The translations under genes were made by a program, and so were the position numbers. Under the pieces are notes generated by a model. That model saw nothing but the letters and a program-made list of their open reading frames with translations, made no database searches and was not told where the DNA came from. A stretch of 64,000 nucleotides of DNA from JABDBE01 sp963832245 (GTDB lineage: Bacteria; Acidobacteriota; Terriglobia; Terriglobales; Acidobacteriaceae), in contig CAWHTG010000004.1 in assembly GCA_963832245.1 (NCBI GenBank), positions 1,364,001 through 1,428,000 of the forward strand, in the 5' to 3' direction. This document shows, one piece after another, positions 35,376 to 43,872 of this stretch; within the stretch, counting starts at the first letter, position 1; every line of letters begins with the position of its first letter.

Positions 35376-35945
35376 TTATTGCGCTCTCCGGTAAAAGCTC
35401 AACGCTGCATCCCCCTGAACCAGGTGACGGTAGCGATGCAGCGGCACAAAAACTTGGCCTGGGTCGAATTTCTTTGGATGCTCTGCGATGACGATAGTTT
35501 CAGCTTTCAGAATCCTGGAGTGTGCAAGCGACGACAAAGTTTGGACGTAGGCTTTTTCCAATTCGTAAGGAGGGTCGAGAAAAATAAAATCTGCGACTGT
35601 GGCGGTTGACCCCAGTCCGCGTAAGGCACGGATCGAATCCTGATTTGAGATTTGAAACCCTGTTCCGATCCCCAACGAGGCTAGGTTTCCTTTTATTAGT
35701 TCCGCCGCGTGCTTTGACGATTCCACAAAGTGAACCATGCCCGCGCCGCGGCTTATCGCCTCGATGCCGACGGCACCTGTTCCCGCATAAAGATCGAACC
35801 AGACCGTTCCCTCAAGAGCTGTGGGGTTTCCTGCTGTGAGTACGTTGAACAACGTCTCGCGCAAGCGATCAGCTGTAGGACGAAGGTCCAAGCCAGGTAG
35901 CGATCGCAACCTCCGGCTGCGATATTTTCCTGCAATCACTCTCAT
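35376..35945 (-). CDS. rsmD: 16S rRNA (guanine966-N2)-methyltransferase
   Basis: 189 residues, typical length. N-terminal MRVIAGKYRSRRL and RPTADRLRETLFNVL are diagnostic. The SAM-binding motif is DLYAGTGAVGIEA (51-63) and the catalytic motif is DPPYE (124-128). It methylates G966 of 16S rRNA. Confidence 0.95.
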   Translation of the reverse strand: MRVIAGKYRSRRLRSLPGLDLRPTADRLRETLFNVLTAGNPTALEGTVWFDLYAGTGAVGIEAISRGAGMVHFVESSKHAAELIKGNLASLGIGTGFQISNQDSIRALRGLGSTATVADFIFLDPPYELEKAYVQTLSSLAHSRILKAETIVIAEHPKKFDPGQVFVPLHRYRHLVQGDAALSFYRRAQ

Positions 35946-35947
35946 AG

Positions 35948-36063
35948 GTGGGGACAGCCGCCCCTTCGACTTCGCTCAGGGCAGGCTCTCGGCTGTCCGG
36001 CTGAGCAAAGCTCAGCAGACTTCGAGCGTTGCCGGCTGGGCAGCGAGGGCGGGCCGTCCCCAC
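35948..36063. repeat. 116-bp nested inverted repeat upstream of rsmD
   Basis: Outer arms are GTGGGGAC (35948-35955) and GTCCCCAC (36056-36063). Within them ACAGCCG/CGGCTGT (35954-35996) and the perfect CTGAGC-AAA-GCTCAG (36001-36015) form further stems. The inner text CTTCGCTCAGGGCAGGCTCT (from 35970) recurs just upstream of the RAYT gene at 54449-54468. Confidence 0.75.
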
Positions 36064-36173
36064 GCAGTTAACTTCAGCCCCGGCACCTTCGATTACCGAA
36101 CCGCATCGCCTGACCCCATGGCGGCGTCTAAACTATATAGAATAGAGGTTGCAGAGCTATTACGGGTTTTCGG

Positions 36174-37295
36174 ATGAGAAATTGGTCCATTCCGGCAGGT
36201 CGGATATTCGGAGTCGAACTTCGCATCCATCTGACGTTCTTTTTTCTGCTTATTTTCGTGTGGCTGACCGAATCCACGACCAAGGGTCCAGCCAACCCAG
36301 GCCGCGGTCTGGCGCTGGTGGGAATTATTCTCGGCAGCGTGGTATTACATGCGTTGGGGCACTCGTTGGTGAGCATGCGTGCAGGGGTTCCAGCCAAAGC
36401 GATTATTTTACTGCCTATCGGTGAAGTCACGCTGCTCGATGAAACCCAGCATCCCATCGAGCCGGGTTTGCTCACTTGGAAGCGAGATATCCGCATCGCC
36501 GTGGCGGGCCCTTTGGTCAATATCATCATTGCGGTAGTTGCTGCCGTCATCCTGCTTGCGGTGGCGCCTCAGATTCATCTCTGGACTAAGCCTTACGTGT
36601 ACTCTGGAAACCTGCCCCGCAGCCTGGTCTGGTCCAACCTGGGATTGGCGTTATTCAACCTATTGCCGGCGTATCCAATGGATGGGGGGCGAGTGCTGCG
36701 AGCCGTATTTAGCCGAAGCATGGATTCTGTCCGGGCCACACGCCGCGCAGTTTCGATTGGGCAGGCCTTCGCAACCCTGTTCATGCTGGTGGGCATGCTG
36801 TGGAATATCTGGCTCACGATGATTGGTTTCTTCCTGTTCATCGCGGCGCAACTGGAGGAGCGGTCGGCGGTATTTCAGTCGGTGCTCGAAACCGTGCGGC
36901 TGGAAGACATTATGCTGACCGACTTTGCCACGCTCTCGCCCGCCGACACTTTGGAAGATGCATTAGAGAAAGCCGTACATTCGCTGCAGGATGATTTCCC
37001 CGTCATTCGAGGCAGCGACATGGTGGGAGTAATCTCGAAACAAAAAATCCTTCAAGCTTTGCGTGCGGAAGGGAACGGATATGTCCAGGCGGTGATGAAC
37101 CGCATCTTCGAAGTCGCGCAGAAGAAGGAATCGCTGGCTTCGGCGTTCCGCAAGCTGACTGCCCGCAATCTCAGCATTATCCCCGTGGTTGAGGATGAAC
37201 ACCTGATCGGCATTGTGACCCTGCAAAACCTGATGCACTCCATGGCATTGCTGGCGGAGAGCCGGAAGTTGCGTAAGGCAGCATTGAACTCCTAA
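36174..37295 (+). CDS. Site-2-protease (M50)-like membrane protein with two CBS domains, catalytic Glu missing
   Basis: 373 residues. N-terminal half has about five TM helices and M50 landmarks: the region that should carry HExxH reads H59-A-L-G-H63, AGPLVNIIIAV follows, and the third metal-ligand motif NLLPAYPMDGGRVLRA is intact. The C-terminal half holds two CBS motifs (LEDIMLTDFATLSPADTLED and the LTARNLSIIPVVEDEHLIGI region). Domain order matches the Rip3-like CBS site-2 proteases. The codon at 36351-36353 is GCG (Ala) where GAG (Glu) is expected. Without the general base, proteolysis is unlikely; a scaffolding or binding role is possible. No good SD at ATG 36174. Confidence 0.85.
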   Translation: MRNWSIPAGRIFGVELRIHLTFFFLLIFVWLTESTTKGPANPGRGLALVGIILGSVVLHALGHSLVSMRAGVPAKAIILLPIGEVTLLDETQHPIEPGLLTWKRDIRIAVAGPLVNIIIAVVAAVILLAVAPQIHLWTKPYVYSGNLPRSLVWSNLGLALFNLLPAYPMDGGRVLRAVFSRSMDSVRATRRAVSIGQAFATLFMLVGMLWNIWLTMIGFFLFIAAQLEERSAVFQSVLETVRLEDIMLTDFATLSPADTLEDALEKAVHSLQDDFPVIRGSDMVGVISKQKILQALRAEGNGYVQAVMNRIFEVAQKKESLASAFRKLTARNLSIIPVVEDEHLIGIVTLQNLMHSMALLAESRKLRKAALNS

Positions 37296-37384
37296 GATCA
37301 GCGACTGACTTGCGCGGATTCACCGGATCACAATATAGAAGAGCATCTTGATCCATGAAATCTCTGGCTTCTTTTCTTTTACGG

Positions 37385-38047
37385 CTAGAACCTGAACACC
37401 AGCCCGATTGAAGGCTCAGCCATGTGTGCTTTGCTTCCCGTAGAAAAATTCACAGCGCTTCCAGAATTAGGGTTCACTTTAAAATCCGGAGCGTTGTAAA
37501 TAAGACCGCGATATTGCAACCGGAGGGCGAATCGCCAACGCAGGCGGTAATCCACTCCCCCGCCATACAGGTACGCGAGATTGGTCTGCTTGGCCGCATT
37601 CAGGTTGATTTGGACTCGATTGGGAATGCCAGCAACAAAATCAGGAAGTATCAGCCATGTGCTCTGAGGATTGAAACTGAGAGCGCCGGCACCTACTAGC
37701 AGGAAAGGCTCAAATTTTCCCTTTTCAAAAAGGTTGTAAACGTAGGCCCCACTGTACTCTGAAGTAGACGTCACTACGTGGTAGTCGAACTTGGTCTGGT
37801 ACACCTGAGAGTTCTTGGCGCGACCGTAATTGAATTCCAACGAGTGTTTGCGATTGAATCTGACGCGGAAAGTACCAAAATAATCGGAGCCAATGGTCGC
37901 GCTATGTTGAATGCCGTTTCCGTTCGATGTTTTAGTGAAAACAACCGCGCCGTTGAAGCTGGCGTCGAAATGACCTTTATCCTGAGTTATCCCCGATGAC
38001 GTAAGTAGACATAATGCCGCAGCTATGAGTCCTGCGTTTTTGAGCAT
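37385..38047 (-). CDS. Outer-membrane beta-barrel-type protein
   Basis: 220 residues from ATG 38047 (GAGGAG 6 nt upstream), with signal peptide MLKNAGLIAAALCLLTSS. The mature part alternates polar and hydrophobic residues in ~8 strands (TFRVRFNRKHSLEFNYGRAK, YSGAYVYNLFEKGKFEPFLL, RWRFALRLQYRGLIYN). It ends PSIGLVFRF with a terminal Phe, the usual C-terminal beta signal. Ligand unknown. Confidence 0.8.
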   Translation of the reverse strand: MLKNAGLIAAALCLLTSSGITQDKGHFDASFNGAVVFTKTSNGNGIQHSATIGSDYFGTFRVRFNRKHSLEFNYGRAKNSQVYQTKFDYHVVTSTSEYSGAYVYNLFEKGKFEPFLLVGAGALSFNPQSTWLILPDFVAGIPNRVQINLNAAKQTNLAYLYGGGVDYRLRWRFALRLQYRGLIYNAPDFKVNPNSGSAVNFSTGSKAHMAEPSIGLVFRF

Positions 38048-38230
38048 CCAATCTCCTCTCATGTGGTTTGATGCAGAGCCCGCGCCACACAAAGCTAGTG
38101 ATTCAGGAAGTGTCTGATTACTCTGGCTGAGGCTTGTGACTTGCAATTGTATCGTGAAGAAACCGCTAGTTTGCCCCCCCCCAGCTCCATCTATTTACAG
38201 GGTAGGACTTACACCAGCGCGCTTTTGTCC

Positions 38231-38267
38231 TTGACATATTCCTCATTCCTTACTATTACGTAAGGAA
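38231..38267 (+). promoter_or_regulatory. Promoter with symmetric operator bracketing the -10 box
   Basis: TTGACA (38231-38236) and TATTAC (38254-38259) are 17 nt apart. The -10 hexamer is exactly the 6-nt centre of a perfect 8-bp inverted repeat, TTCCTTAC (38246-38253) and GTAAGGAA (38260-38267). This is what an autoregulated AbrB/MazE-type antitoxin would bind to shut the promoter. GAGG and ATG 38286 follow. Confidence 0.8.
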
Positions 38268-38285
38268 CACGAATTTGAGGATACG

Positions 38286-38531
38286 ATGGCGGCTGCAACC
38301 CTCACTTCGAAAGGCCAAATCACCATACCCTCTCGGGTACGCGCTGCCCTCGGTCTCGGGGCTGGAGATCGCGTGGAATTCGTGGAGCAGGGTAAGGGTC
38401 AATTCGTAATTGTGGCAGCTACCCGCTCGGTACAGGAGCTGAAAGGGCTGTTCCGGGGAAAGCGAAGCAAGGCGGTATCGATTGAAGAGATGAACGCAGC
38501 CATCGCAAGGCGAGCATCCCGGTCGCGGTGA
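38286..38531 (+). CDS. AbrB/MazE-type antitoxin
   Basis: 81 residues. SpoVT/AbrB swapped-hairpin domain: AATLTSKGQITIPSRVRAAL and GAGDRVEFVEQGKGQFVIV. It should bind DNA as a dimer and neutralise the toxin through its C-terminal tail (LKGLFRGKRSKAVSIEEMN). It overlaps the toxin gene by 4 nt (GTGA), and an operator-like palindrome lies directly upstream. Confidence 0.92.
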   Translation: MAAATLTSKGQITIPSRVRAALGLGAGDRVEFVEQGKGQFVIVAATRSVQELKGLFRGKRSKAVSIEEMNAAIARRASRSR

Positions 38532-38938
38532 TCGGCCTAGAGATGATCGGCCTCGACACGAACGTTGTTGTTCGCTACCTTACTCACGACGAGGACGCCC
38601 AAACGCCCGCGGAGATGAGGGTGATGGATACACTTTCCTCGGATGCACCTGGCTTCCTTTCCATGACCGTCATTGTGGAATTGGTTTGGGTGTTGGAGGT
38701 TTCCTACCGTTTCAAGAAGAACGAAATCGCTCAGGTCCTAGAGACCCTGCTGCGGAGCAAAGAGTTGGTTATCGAACGAGCGGAGATCGTCTGGCAGGCA
38801 TTGCGGAAGTTCAGGGCCAGCCGCGCCGACTTTGCCGACTGCCTGATTGAGCGCTGCGGCAACGTCGCGGAATGTCAGTACACTGTTACGTTCGATCGGA
38901 ACGCCGCGAGCGCTGCGGGTATGAAACTGCTTGGCTGA
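38528..38938 (+). CDS. VapC-type PIN-domain toxin
   Basis: 136 residues from the GTG overlapping the antitoxin stop. ATG 38543 is an alternative giving MIGLDTNVVVRYL. PIN-domain acidic residues are visible: D in GLDTNVVVRYL, E in IVELVWVLE, and D residues in RADFADCLIERCG and VTFDRNAA. Probable Mg-dependent endoribonuclease inhibited by the upstream antitoxin. Confidence 0.9.
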   Translation: MIGLEMIGLDTNVVVRYLTHDEDAQTPAEMRVMDTLSSDAPGFLSMTVIVELVWVLEVSYRFKKNEIAQVLETLLRSKELVIERAEIVWQALRKFRASRADFADCLIERCGNVAECQYTVTFDRNAASAAGMKLLG

Positions 38939-38973
38939 TATTTGTCGTTCTCTCGGCCCGAACATGCACCCGC

Positions 38974-41004
38974 TCAGTCTCTCTGCCCGCATTTGCCTAT
39001 TTCCACTCGAAACCATTCCTCCACTACTACCAACTCCGTCGTCTTGCGGTAGTTTGGCAGGCTTTCTACGAACACTCTTCCATAAGCCTTCTTTAGAATG
39101 CGATTGTCCAGCAACGCCAGCAGGCCGCGGTCATGGAGCGAGCGAATAAGCCGTCCGAAGCCCTGCTTCAAAGTAATCACTGCCGCGGGCACCTGATACT
39201 GAAAAAAAGCGTTGCCGCCCTCGGCGTCGATCGACTTCACCCGCGCCGCGACCACCGGGTCGGTGGGCACGGCGAAAGGGAGCCGATCGATGATCACGCA
39301 ACTGAGCTGCTCTCCCTGCACGTCGACGCCCTGCCAGAAGGAAGACGTTGCGAATAGGACGGCGTTCGGCGTCAGGCGGAACTCCTCCAGTAGCGTGCAC
39401 TTCGGAGCATCGCCTTGCAACAGCATGGGAAAGTCGAGCTCGCCTAACAGACGCTGGTAAACATCGTTCATCTGCGCGTAGCTGGTGAATAATACGAAGG
39501 CCCGGCCGCGCGTGATTTCAAGCAATCGCCGGATGCGGTCCGCCGCCTTGGCCGCGAACTGCGGCGTGCGCGGATCGGGCAGATCGGGCGGAACGTAGAA
39601 CAGCGCCTGATTTTCGTAGTCGAAATGCGTGGGCAAGATGGACTCTCGCGTGTGCTCGAGCCCCAGCCGGCGACGCATGTACTCAAAGCCGCCGCCGACG
39701 GCGAGTGTGGCCGAAGTCATCACGGCGCACTCCAGCTTGTCGAACAGGCAAGTCTTCAGAATTGGAGCGACATCAATCGGCGTGGCTTGCAGGTAAACGT
39801 TGAATTTGTCGCGTCCACCGCGTCGGCGCTCGATCCAAAAGACGGTGTTCGGGTCTTCTGACTCCATCAAAAAACCAAATTGCACTTGCAACTCTTGTGC
39901 GCGTCGGGCAAAGTTGAAAACTTCCTCCGGCTTGGACGGCAGGTTTTCCAGTTCCGAGCCCAGCCGCGTAAACGATTGCTGCAAGGCCATGAACTCTTCG
40001 CCGTTTTCCTCCAGAAAGTCGCGCCGGTTCTCAAAAGAAAAGCGTCCCTCGCCCTGGGGAAGCAAGGCAAAGAAAAACATAGATCGCTCTCGCAGGCTTT
40101 TCAACGCGCCCGAGATTGATGCGGAAAGCATGTGATTGCGTTGCAGCGACGCCTCCACATCGCGGCAGAGCTCTTCTACTCTTCCGTTGCTGATCGAAAC
40201 ACCAAAGTAACTGCCCGCTACATCTTCGAGTTCATGCGCCTCATCGAAGATGACCGCTCCCACTTCCGGCAAAATGCCCGCGTCGGGTGCGTACTCAGAT
40301 TGTTGCTTAATCGAGAGATCAGCGAAGAATAGATGATGGTTGACGATGATGATGTCGCTTTCCATTGCCCGCCGGTGCATCTCCGTGATGAAGCACTTAT
40401 CCCACGAGCTGCATTTCTGGCCGAGACAAGCGTCGGAGCGCGCGTCGATCTTGTGCCAAAGCGCGCTGGCCTCAGGCAGTTCCGCAAGTTCCGCCCGGTC
40501 GCCAGTCTGCGTCGTTTTCTCCCACGCTGCAATGGCGCGGTAATGCTCGATCTCCTCCAAGCCACTGAGAACAGGTTGGCCGGTAAGATCATAGAGCTTC
40601 TTGCGACATAAGTAATTGTTGCGCCCCTTCATGTAGCAAACGTTCAACCGGCCTTCGCCATCAGGAAACAACGCTTGTTCAAGAAAGGGGATATCCTTGT
40701 GGAAGAGCTGCTCCTGCAAGTTCTTGGTTCCGGTCGAAATAATCACGCGCTTGCCTGAACGAATGATGGGGACGAGGTAGGCGAGTGTCTTTCCCGTCCC
40801 GGTGCCGGCTTCCACGATGAGGTGCCGTTTTTCTTCGAGAGCCTGCTCCACGGCTTGCGCCATCTGGAGTTGACCACGGCGAAATTCGTAGGCGGGATGG
40901 GTGCGCGCGAGCACGCCTCCGGGCCCGAAGAATTGATAGAGCGAGATCTGCTGTTTCTTGGCGCTGGAAACACCAATCGAGGCTGGCTGAGAAGTCGGCG
41001 CCAT
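38974..41004 (-). CDS. dinG: DinG/XPD-type ATP-dependent DNA helicase
   Basis: 676 residues from ATG 41004. Walker A is EAGTGTGKT. Iron-sulfur cluster cysteines are consistent with NYLCRKK, DACLGQKC and SWDKC. The DEAH box is in VIFDEAHELEDVAG, and helicase C motifs include SSFWQGVDVQGEQ and QGFGRLIRS. A 5'-3' helicase acting on R-loops or recombination intermediates. A TATTAT at 41019-41014 lies 9 nt before the ATG with no SD. Confidence 0.92.
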   Translation of the reverse strand: MAPTSQPASIGVSSAKKQQISLYQFFGPGGVLARTHPAYEFRRGQLQMAQAVEQALEEKRHLIVEAGTGTGKTLAYLVPIIRSGKRVIISTGTKNLQEQLFHKDIPFLEQALFPDGEGRLNVCYMKGRNNYLCRKKLYDLTGQPVLSGLEEIEHYRAIAAWEKTTQTGDRAELAELPEASALWHKIDARSDACLGQKCSSWDKCFITEMHRRAMESDIIIVNHHLFFADLSIKQQSEYAPDAGILPEVGAVIFDEAHELEDVAGSYFGVSISNGRVEELCRDVEASLQRNHMLSASISGALKSLRERSMFFFALLPQGEGRFSFENRRDFLEENGEEFMALQQSFTRLGSELENLPSKPEEVFNFARRAQELQVQFGFLMESEDPNTVFWIERRRGGRDKFNVYLQATPIDVAPILKTCLFDKLECAVMTSATLAVGGGFEYMRRRLGLEHTRESILPTHFDYENQALFYVPPDLPDPRTPQFAAKAADRIRRLLEITRGRAFVLFTSYAQMNDVYQRLLGELDFPMLLQGDAPKCTLLEEFRLTPNAVLFATSSFWQGVDVQGEQLSCVIIDRLPFAVPTDPVVAARVKSIDAEGGNAFFQYQVPAAVITLKQGFGRLIRSLHDRGLLALLDNRILKKAYGRVFVESLPNYRKTTELVVVEEWFRVEIGKCGQRD

Positions 41005-41069
41005 GGAGTCTCTATAATAAGCCACTGTACGTTTGCGAAGATGCCGGCATCAGATCTTGTTTGCGGGCT

Positions 41070-41120
41070 GAGACGTTGCAAGCAACGTCTCTACAACATG
41101 CACGGGTCAGAGAGCCGTGC
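41070..41120. repeat. Two hairpins between divergent dinG-like and der genes
   Basis: GAGACGTTGC-AA-GCAACGTCTC (41070-41091) is a perfect 10-bp inverted repeat. GCACGG/CCGTGC (41100-41120) follows. Both lie between two divergently transcribed genes, where a terminator is not needed. Confidence 0.7.
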
Positions 41121-41163
41121 CCACACAATCTCGGAGCCTTTGACTCGAATCAATGCCAACTCG

Positions 41164-42600
41164 ATGAGCGCCCCGGTCACCGCGGGCGTGCGCACCATTG
41201 CTATCGTGGGCCGGCCTAACGTCGGGAAATCCACGCTGTTCAATCGCATCGTTGGATCGCGCCGGGCCATAGTCGGCGACGAACCCGGGATCACTCGCGA
41301 CCGCCTCTACGGCGAAGCTCATTTCCGCGGACACCGCCTGCGCATCGTGGACACCGGGGGGATTGAACCGGAAGAAAAGGATTTTATTCCTGCAGAAATC
41401 TTTCGCCAGGCCAGGGTCGCGCTCGAAGAAGCTGACGCCGTAATTCTGGTAGTCGACGGCCGAAGCGAACTCACCGCTCCCGATCTCGACCTTGCCCGAT
41501 TGTTGCTTCGCGGAGGCAAGCCATTGTTTCTGGCCGTCAATAAGATTGATAGCGACAAACAACAATCGCTTACCGACGAATTCCATCGATTGGGGATCAG
41601 GAAGTTGTTTCCTATTTCCGCCGAGCATGGACGCGGCGTGGACGACGTTCTGGACGCCGTCTTTGAAGCGTTAAGGCTCGAGACTGCGAAGCCCGAAACC
41701 GCCGAACCTACCGAGGAGATGCAAGACGCGCCCGAACCTGAGGTCGCTCCGGAGCCCAAGGAAGTCAAAGTAGCGATTATCGGGCACCCGAACGTTGGGA
41801 AGTCAACGCTGCTGAACCGGCTCAGCGGAACTTCCCGCGCTATCGTTTCGCCAATCCCTGGCACAACCCGCGACGCCGTTGATGAAGTGGTCGAAATCAA
41901 CGGCAAGAGCTTCCGCTTCATTGACACGGCCGGAATTCGTCGCAAGGGCAAAACTCATCTGATGGCGGAAAAGCTTTCCGTCGTGATGGCCCGTAAGCAT
42001 CTCGATGCGGCTGATATCGCGCTGCTGGTGATTGATGCCACCGAGGGTGTGAGCGCGCTCGACGCGACCATCGCCGGCTACGCCCATGAAAGCGGCCGGT
42101 CCGTCATCATTATCGTGAACAAATGGGACTTAGTGACGAGTGGCCAGAAAAAAGCCGGAAGGGAGTCGAAAGCGGCGCGCATTCGCGAAAGCCAGAGTCC
42201 GGCCGATCGCACGGCCTACGAACAAAGAGTCCGCTACGACCTCAAATTTCTGAGTTATGCGCCTGTGCTGTTTGTCTCGGCCGCCACGGGCGAGGGCACA
42301 GAGAGGATTCTCCCCACACTCGAAGAAGTAGCGTCCGAGCGCCGAAAACGCATTCCGACTGCCGAGATGAATCGTTTCTTGAAGTACGTCGATTTCGAGC
42401 GCGCTTCGGTCCCCGCACGCCAGCAAGTCAAAATCTATTACATGACGCAGGCGGGAGTGTCCCCACCAACATTTGTCCTTTTCACTAACCGCAAGGTGAA
42501 ATTGCACTTTTCCTACCAGCGGTTTCTGGAAAACCAACTCCGGAAAGCATTCGGATTCGTCGGCTCGCCCATCTGGATCAAAAATCGCGCACGGGATTGA
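41164..42600 (+). CDS. der: GTPase Der (EngA)
   Basis: 478 residues from ATG 41164 (MSAPVTAGVRT). A longer upstream frame runs into the divergent gene and is rejected. Two tandem GTPase domains have P-loops GRPNVGKS and GHPNVGKS, switch motifs DTGGIE and DTAGIRRK, NKID and NKWD. A C-terminal KH-like domain (FLKYVDFERASVPARQQVKI, TNRKVKLHFSYQRFLENQLR) completes the protein. A long acidic linker (TAEPTEEMQDAPEPEVAPEP) joins the domains. Needed for 50S ribosome assembly. Confidence 0.97.
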   Translation: MSAPVTAGVRTIAIVGRPNVGKSTLFNRIVGSRRAIVGDEPGITRDRLYGEAHFRGHRLRIVDTGGIEPEEKDFIPAEIFRQARVALEEADAVILVVDGRSELTAPDLDLARLLLRGGKPLFLAVNKIDSDKQQSLTDEFHRLGIRKLFPISAEHGRGVDDVLDAVFEALRLETAKPETAEPTEEMQDAPEPEVAPEPKEVKVAIIGHPNVGKSTLLNRLSGTSRAIVSPIPGTTRDAVDEVVEINGKSFRFIDTAGIRRKGKTHLMAEKLSVVMARKHLDAADIALLVIDATEGVSALDATIAGYAHESGRSVIIIVNKWDLVTSGQKKAGRESKAARIRESQSPADRTAYEQRVRYDLKFLSYAPVLFVSAATGEGTERILPTLEEVASERRKRIPTAEMNRFLKYVDFERASVPARQQVKIYYMTQAGVSPPTFVLFTNRKVKLHFSYQRFLENQLRKAFGFVGSPIWIKNRARD

Positions 42601-42618
42601 AGACGCTAACCGTCTTTT
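42600..42618. terminator. Short hairpin between convergent genes
   Basis: AAGACG-CTAAC-CGTCTT followed by TT overlaps the der stop. A weak possible terminator only. Confidence 0.35.
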
Positions 42619-42632
42619 CATCACCAAACGGT

Positions 42633-43706
42633 CTACGCAATCGCCTCTGGTGGCGGCGGAGGCAAAGTAGGGACCTGCGCGAGGATCGGCGCGGGCGGAT
42701 GCAGCAGAGCGTCAAGCGCCGGATAGCGCGAAGCGAAGAAATAGATCGAGTAAGCGGGAAAGAACACAATCACAGGCACCGAGATCAAAGAGACCACGTA
42801 CAAAAGCACGGCGAGCGCAATGCATCCCACGACAACCGCAAGCGTAATTGTGTACAAGTTCCAGGTTAGGCCGGCAGTCTTTCCCGCCCACACGGCAATG
42901 ACCCCGAAGCCCCCGACTGGGATCAGGACAATCGGGATCACGATAAACGTAATAATGCCCACAACCACGGCAGCGCCTAAAGCCATAACAATTTTCATGC
43001 CGATATAGCCAGCGTAGCCGCCCTTCTCCACTTTCAACATGGGCAATAGGCGCCGCCACGCTTCTATTGCACTGATGTTCTCCAGCGCCATCTCGGGCAC
43101 GACGAAGTCCTTGGTGAGAACGTGAACTACCAGTGAAAGTAAAATGAAACCCATCACCACGAAGAATAAAAGCATGCCGCCCAGGATCAGTGGAATCATG
43201 TGCTGCCGGGGAGCGTGGAGCCAACCAGCGGCGAAGGCAATCGCTGCAGGAATTCCAATCAGTATGGTGAAACCGACACCTATCGCCAGTAGAAAAAGAA
43301 TCTGCCACACGAAGTAGCGCAACCCAGCCCCGTGCCACCGGCCCCAGTTGCGCATGATTTCGCAGTGCTTGGAGACAACGCTATCAAACAGGATGAAGCG
43401 CATCACACTGCTCATATAGAGGAGGAAGATCCAGAAGATTATGCCGAGCACGATCAGCAGCACGATCAATGAGGCAAATAACACGGGATTGACGTTGGGC
43501 AGAGCGAAATCCATAAAACGATTACCGCCACCGGGACGGGTCGGTATTTGGAAGCTGCTGCTGTTGCATCCCCCCGAGGTCAGTTCTCCCGCCAGCAAAC
43601 CCACTAGCGCAAGCTTCGCCCACTGCGCCAAACGGAACGGCTGAAACAGTTGCTCTCTGGTGTGGTGAAAGGCGGGACCAATGGCATCGATTGCGGAAAT
43701 CGGCAA
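42633..43706 (-). CDS. Polytopic membrane protein
   Basis: 357 residues with a TTG start and GAGGTG upstream. About six TM helices (e.g. FASLIVLLIVLGIIFWIFLL, ILFLLAIGVGFTILIGIP, GGMLLFFVVMGFILLSLVV), conserved N-terminal DAIGPAFHHTREQLFQPFRL and a Pro-rich tail (PTLPPPPPEA). It resembles a widespread uncharacterised membrane family annotated only as DUF. No catalytic motif. Confidence 0.75.
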   Translation of the reverse strand: MPISAIDAIGPAFHHTREQLFQPFRLAQWAKLALVGLLAGELTSGGCNSSSFQIPTRPGGGNRFMDFALPNVNPVLFASLIVLLIVLGIIFWIFLLYMSSVMRFILFDSVVSKHCEIMRNWGRWHGAGLRYFVWQILFLLAIGVGFTILIGIPAAIAFAAGWLHAPRQHMIPLILGGMLLFFVVMGFILLSLVVHVLTKDFVVPEMALENISAIEAWRRLLPMLKVEKGGYAGYIGMKIVMALGAAVVVGIITFIVIPIVLIPVGGFGVIAVWAGKTAGLTWNLYTITLAVVVGCIALAVLLYVVSLISVPVIVFFPAYSIYFFASRYPALDALLHPPAPILAQVPTLPPPPPEAIA

Positions 43707-43872
43707 GCACGCACCTCGCGGAGTCTTTGAGGAACTGGCAGCAAGGTACAGCTTACGGGAAGTCGGGTCAAATGATATTTATGGGTGAGGACGAAACACA
43801 GCCGGGGATTCTGACGTATGATTCTTTGACCTACGGACCGGTTTGATCAGCGAGATCCGTGGCACCGATCCT

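Noticed and set aside
40822..41163. N-terminal extension of der back to 40822
   Set aside because: It would overlap the divergent helicase gene and run through a hairpin repeat. Der proteins start near the MSAPVTAGVRT position.
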